This document shows positions 60,345 to 64,000 of a stretch of 64,000 nt of DNA, piece after piece (the first letter of the stretch is position 1; every line of letters starts with the position of its first letter). The DNA is from Butyrivibrio sp. AE3004. GTDB taxonomy: Bacteria; Bacillota; Clostridia; Lachnospirales; Lachnospiraceae. The notes under the pieces are model-generated. The model saw only the letters and a list, made by a program, of their open reading frames with translations. It had not been told where the DNA came from and made no database searches. The DNA lies in assembly GCF_000703165.1 (NCBI RefSeq), contig NZ_JNLQ01000001.1, positions 62,001-126,000 of the forward strand, written 5' to 3'. A program made the position numbers and the translations under genes.

Positions 60345-61406
60345 ATGTTAAAAGAGATATCAAAAGATTATATAACCAGCACTAATCCTAACGCTTCGTT
60401 TAATATAAATACCGGAAGTGAGTCAAATTATTACCAATTAAAGCTACCATACCAGATAACGTACGAATTCTGCAGCGGGATCGGAGAAAATGACTATATG
60501 AACGCAATTACCTTTTCAGAGGATGCGTCATTCTATGCAAGAGATTCTTTTTATGGTCACGACAGGGCTTTTCACGACCATCCCCTTCATTTTCATGATT
60601 ATTACGAGATTATGATTGTTCTAAGTGGGACTGTAACGCAAAGAATCGAGGATGTAGATTACAAATATCCAGCCGGAACATGCTGTCTCATAAACAGAGG
60701 AATAAGACATGCGGAAAATTTTGATACTGAAGCCAGTATTCTGTTTGTTGGACTGTCAACAAGCATGATAGGTGAGCTATTCACAGTAGCAGAACATTCT
60801 TCTTTTCATTCGGAAAAAGAATTTATGAAAAGTGATCTGTACAAATTCATCATCTCTGATCTGGATAACCCTGACCGCAAGGCATATCTGGATATGATAC
60901 CCGCTTTTAAGAGCTTATCAGGGTGCAAACCACTCCATGAGATGGCGACTGAAATGCTGAACACTATGATGTTTCCACACTTTGGCTCCTCATATAAAAT
61001 GAGGAGTCTCCTTAGTGAGCTTCTATTTTTCATATCCTCCAATGCTAATTATCACTGCACGGAAGTTGAAATGGGTATGGGAAACGACCAGCTTCTTTTC
61101 AGCCGTATAGACCATCTTATGGATGAAAAGAATGGCAGAATTAGCCGCGCTGAACTCGAAATAGCATTAAATTACAGTGGTGATTATCTCAACAGAATCG
61201 TGAATAAATTTACAGGCATGTGTCTTTATGACTATGGTATGACCTTTTGTCTAAAAAAAGCTGCAGACGAGCTGATAACAACCAAAGAATCCATCACATC
61301 AATTGCCCAAAACCTACAGTTCTCCAACCGGACACATTTCTATTCGCTATTTGAAAAGCAATTTCATATGACACCTAAGGAATATAGGACAAAAATGACC
61401 AAATAA
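60345..61406 (+). CDS. AraC-family regulator with cupin sensor
   Basis: A 353-aa regulator. N-terminal cupin (HDRAFHDHPLHFHDYYEIMI, GTCCLINRGIRHAENFD) with metal or sugar-binding histidines; C-terminal AraC helix-turn-helices at about 255-350 (EIALNYSGDYLNRIVNKFTG, SIAQNLQFSNRTHFYSLFEK). ATG 60345 has TTGAGG nine bases upstream. Divergent to the ABC/GH53 operon, which it likely controls. Confidence 0.88.
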   Translation: MLKEISKDYITSTNPNASFNINTGSESNYYQLKLPYQITYEFCSGIGENDYMNAITFSEDASFYARDSFYGHDRAFHDHPLHFHDYYEIMIVLSGTVTQRIEDVDYKYPAGTCCLINRGIRHAENFDTEASILFVGLSTSMIGELFTVAEHSSFHSEKEFMKSDLYKFIISDLDNPDRKAYLDMIPAFKSLSGCKPLHEMATEMLNTMMFPHFGSSYKMRSLLSELLFFISSNANYHCTEVEMGMGNDQLLFSRIDHLMDEKNGRISRAELEIALNYSGDYLNRIVNKFTGMCLYDYGMTFCLKKAADELITTKESITSIAQNLQFSNRTHFYSLFEKQFHMTPKEYRTKMTK

Positions 61407-61415
61407 AAATGCCTT

Positions 61416-61580
61416 TGAGTTACCCATAGCTCTTTTGCAATTCCCTGACGTCTATATGCCGGATCCGTAAACATACTGGATAGCAACCCCATCTTACCAC
61501 TAGGGCATCCGGAATACGGTGGTTTCTCTACAAAAGACATTCCACTTGTCCCAATAATCTTATCACCGTCAATTGCCAGC
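61416..61580 (-). pseudogene. GNAT acetyltransferase fragment
   Basis: The minus strand reads DGDKIIGTSGMSFVEKPPYS, LLSSMFTDPAYRRQGIAKEL, the acetyl-CoA-binding core of a GNAT enzyme. Both ends are missing. It overlaps the start of the BspA fragment on the other strand. Confidence 0.75.
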
Positions 61581-61986
61581 TATAAACCACTTCAAAACAG
61601 GAAAAGTAACAGATTTTAGATTCATGTTTAACGAATGTAGTGATACAAACGGCAATGCAACCGCTGTAAAGATTGCTTCCAAGAAAAAAGCCTGTCTGGA
61701 TACAGTTGCCGTAAATGGAAAAACTTATCCGGTTGTAGCTATAGCAGCTAATGCCTGCAATGGTAACAAGAAAGTCAAATCTGTCACGATCGGATCAAAC
61801 GTTACATCGATTGGTGAGAAAGCATTCTATAAATGTAAAAAGCTTAAAAAAGTAACTATTAATGCCAATAATTCTCTGAAAATTGGCAAACACGCCTTTA
61901 AGAAGATAAATAAAAGTGCTACCGTCAAGATTAAAGGTGTCAAAGGAAAAACAAAAAAGAAGCTTAAAAAGGCTATTAAAAAGTAA
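61573..61986 (+). pseudogene. BspA-like leucine-rich repeat protein, C-terminal part
   Basis: The frame has two LRR_5 units (VAIAANACNGNKKVKSVTIG, SIGEKAFYKCKKLKKVTI) and a lysine-rich end (KTKKKLKKAIKK), as in BspA-type surface proteins. There is no signal peptide; the left edge falls in a GNAT fragment, so the gene's 5' part was lost by rearrangement. Confidence 0.8.
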
Positions 61987-61995
61987 TAGTAAAAT

Positions 61996-62033
61996 ACCGG
62001 TGGTCAGACGTACAGTCTGATCCCGGCTTTTTT
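61996..62033 (+). terminator. Terminator after the BspA fragment
   Basis: CCGG-TGGTCAGAC with GTCTGATCC-CGG followed by CTTTTTT. Confidence 0.85.
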
Positions 62034-62105
62034 ACATTTACTAAATTATTGTTGCCTTAATTATTGCTATAATTGATTGGGGAACAATTATTAGGAGGAA
62101 ACGGT

Positions 62106-64000
62106 ATGAAAAAGAAAAATATTTGTCGCACAAGGGGAACGTCTGCCCGATTGGCCGGGACTGTTTTAATCATGTCTATTGCAGTGCAGGCATCAGGATG
62201 TGCTGCATCTGAACTAAGAGAGGCTGATCAGCCAAACGAAATCACTCAAAGTAAAATTGAAGAAAACACAGAAAGTGAAGCGAATATAGAAGAAACCGGT
62301 AAGGAATACGTCTATGACTTTGATGCCCTGGTTAATGATAAATGGAAAGAAACTGCAAAGGCAAAAGCTGAAGAAAACGGGTATGACAGTTATTCACACG
62401 TAACAGAAGAATCAAGACTTATTGATGAAAGAGTCCTATCCATATTCGATACAGATATATCTTCACTTTCAGAAGATAGTGATCTCTACAAATTTCTATA
62501 TGTATATAATCAGATACGTGATGCAAAATGGCAGGATGGCAGCGCAAAGCATGCGATAAAGGAAAAGCTTGACTTAATTGACAGCATTGAAACAAGGGAT
62601 GCTCTATATGCACTTTTTACAGAAAAATTCTGGGGACAGTTTAATTTTGGCATGTACAGAGTAGTCGATTTTAACATGGGAGATGTAATAAACAACATCG
62701 CTCCCATGACCGTAAATCAAAAAGAGCGGATGTCAGATGAGCAGAAATCTGCCATACAAAGATATCTTGAGCAGCTTGGATATGATGAGGATAGGACTTC
62801 GCAGATGGTAGAAAACGCAGATGAGATGGATGTTATTATTTCCTCTTATTTGGAGAAATTGTCAGAAGATACATACTTTGGATTTATAGATTCGAAAATA
62901 CTTGAAGAGAAAAATGTGGAATTTCCGATTTTTGATATCCTTAGTAAGCAAAATGCTCTTGGAAAAGATAAAATGTTCTACTCCAGAATGGATTATATAG
63001 ATTTCCTGAGTGAGTATTATACAGAGAAAAATATTTCCAAAATAAGAGATCATCTACTTGTTTCAGCGGCTGTAAGCTTATCAAGACTTGATAAGGAGGA
63101 TGAGGGAATTACCTTCAACACTGTTTATCCGGACGTGACCCCGGCAGATTTTGAAATATGTCTAAGGAATGCAATGTTTGGCCCCGGAAAAAATATAATC
63201 GAAAAAACGTACAAGGATCAATATATTGATGATGAGACTATTAAAAGCATGGAAACGATACTTGAAGATGTAAAGACGACCATGCGGACTGTAATAGCTG
63301 ATTCCGACTGGCTTTCAGTGCATGGAAAGGAGCAGGCAGGACACAAGATTTTTTACCTGAAAAACTATATAGGTGAAAATGGTCATACCGATGACTTTTC
63401 AGAAGTGGAACTGGCAGAAAATCCGCTTGAAAATTACATAGCGCTTAAAGTAAGTATGTATGATTTTCTTGATAAACAGCTTGTAAATGATAAGACGGAT
63501 AAGGAAATGTTTTCAGCTTCATTTTTAGTTGATAATGCATTTTATTTTTCACAGAATAACAGCATAGTCATTGGTGATGGATATCTTGAGAATAAATTGG
63601 ACGATGATTCATATGAAGAAAAACTGGCATATTGGGGATGTATGCTGGCGCATGAATTGTCGCATGCTTACGATCCAAAGGGCAGCAACTACGACTATGA
63701 AGGCTATTATGATAAGTGGATGTCTGATGAAGAATATGCGGAGTATACAAAGCGAACTCAGAAAATAGAAGATTTTTTTGATGGAAAAGAGGTTGGAGAT
63801 GGCATAACTCTGGATGGTAAGCGTGTCTGTGGTGAAACCTTCTCCGATATTATGGGTATAGAATGCTGCCTCAGAATTCTTGAGAATATGGAAAATCCTG
63901 ATTACGATGCTTTTTTCAAAACTTATGCGAAAGTATATACATGCTATTATACGCAGGATGGCCTTAAGAAGGCAGTGGAGGATACACATCTTCCGGGTAA
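62106..64000 (+). CDS. M13-type zinc metallopeptidase lipoprotein, C-terminus outside window
   Basis: The visible 631 residues begin with a lipobox ASGC (Cys32) and a Glu-rich tether, then a long helical domain, and a peptidase core with CMLAHELSHAYDP (HExxH) near residue 520 and GETFSDIMGIE (third zinc ligand Glu and Asp) near 580. This matches neprilysin-like M13 enzymes, although GETFSDIMG departs from the usual GENIADLGG. ATG has AGGAGG seven bases upstream. Acts outside the cell on peptides. Confidence 0.88.
   Translation, partial: MKKKNICRTRGTSARLAGTVLIMSIAVQASGCAASELREADQPNEITQSKIEENTESEANIEETGKEYVYDFDALVNDKWKETAKAKAEENGYDSYSHVTEESRLIDERVLSIFDTDISSLSEDSDLYKFLYVYNQIRDAKWQDGSAKHAIKEKLDLIDSIETRDALYALFTEKFWGQFNFGMYRVVDFNMGDVINNIAPMTVNQKERMSDEQKSAIQRYLEQLGYDEDRTSQMVENADEMDVIISSYLEKLSEDTYFGFIDSKILEEKNVEFPIFDILSKQNALGKDKMFYSRMDYIDFLSEYYTEKNISKIRDHLLVSAAVSLSRLDKEDEGITFNTVYPDVTPADFEICLRNAMFGPGKNIIEKTYKDQYIDDETIKSMETILEDVKTTMRTVIADSDWLSVHGKEQAGHKIFYLKNYIGENGHTDDFSEVELAENPLENYIALKVSMYDFLDKQLVNDKTDKEMFSASFLVDNAFYFSQNNSIVIGDGYLENKLDDDSYEEKLAYWGCMLAHELSHAYDPKGSNYDYEGYYDKWMSDEEYAEYTKRTQKIEDFFDGKEVGDGITLDGKRVCGETFSDIMGIECCLRILENMENPDYDAFFKTYAKVYTCYYTQDGLKKAVEDTHLPG

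Overview
The window looks like the chromosome of a low-GC Firmicute, most likely a Lachnospiraceae (Butyrivibrio-like gut or rumen clostridium). This is inferred from AT-rich DNA with strong AGGAGG-type ribosome sites, YesM/YesN-type two-component genes beside sugar ABC transporters, a GH53 galactanase locus, Fn3 and BspA-like surface proteins, and DUF6765, LytTR/DUF3021, PC4/YdbC and DUF4143 proteins. No rRNA gene or complete tRNA was found, and species cannot be named.

Region 1 (1-17.4 kb) is an accessory island. A minus-strand operon of small genes (mcrC remnant, deoxyribosyltransferase-like gene, four largely uncharacterised genes, a PC4/YdbC protein and an ASCH protein) has been cut in two. 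The two halves of the deoxyribosyltransferase-like gene lie at 4532-4669 and 16842-17060 and join exactly when the DNA between them is removed. The interruption is a Recombinase-in-Trio (RIT) element with 35-bp inverted ends, a 10-bp target duplication and three overlapping tyrosine recombinase genes. Inside the RIT leader sits a second 8.6-kb segment with IS21-like ends, an intact istB and its own 9-bp duplication (CACCAAACT). Its cargo includes prophage scraps, alsD, IS110 and Fic remnants, a tRNA 3' half, a four-gene DUF6765 membrane operon and two CPBP proteases.

Region 2 (17.5-28.4 kb) is a long minus-strand run: phosphoesterase, S41 lipoprotein, two small unknown genes, YesM-like kinase, YesN-like regulator, sugar-binding lipoprotein, two ABC permeases, a DUF3237 protein and an esterase. 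It probably senses, imports and processes a plant oligosaccharide. No transporter ATPase is encoded here.

Region 3 (28.5-42.7 kb) holds a structured leader, LytTR/DUF3021, a frameshifted GNAT-YwqG gene, two unrelated AAA ATPase genes each preceded by an array of evenly spaced short repeats, a 170-bp direct repeat, a cluster of decaying toxin-antitoxin genes, and a WYL regulator with an 801-aa membrane protein of unknown function.

Region 4 (42.7-50.9 kb) has a radical SAM/zinc-ribbon/serpin operon, a zinc-knuckle/HNH operon, a hydrolase, an IS256 scar, a 5'-truncated recombinase fused into a truncated hipA, and hipB.

Region 5 (51-64 kb) has a c-di-GMP-I riboswitch in front of a secreted CHAP protein, an intact toxin-antitoxin pair, a truncated methyltransferase, a GH53/ABC galactan locus with a divergent AraC regulator, a scrambled GNAT/BspA junction, and an M13-type lipoprotein peptidase that runs off the window.

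The best leads for undescribed biology are the nested RIT/IS21 structure, the WYL/801-aa operon, the radical SAM/zinc-ribbon/serpin operon, and the repeat arrays before the ATPases.
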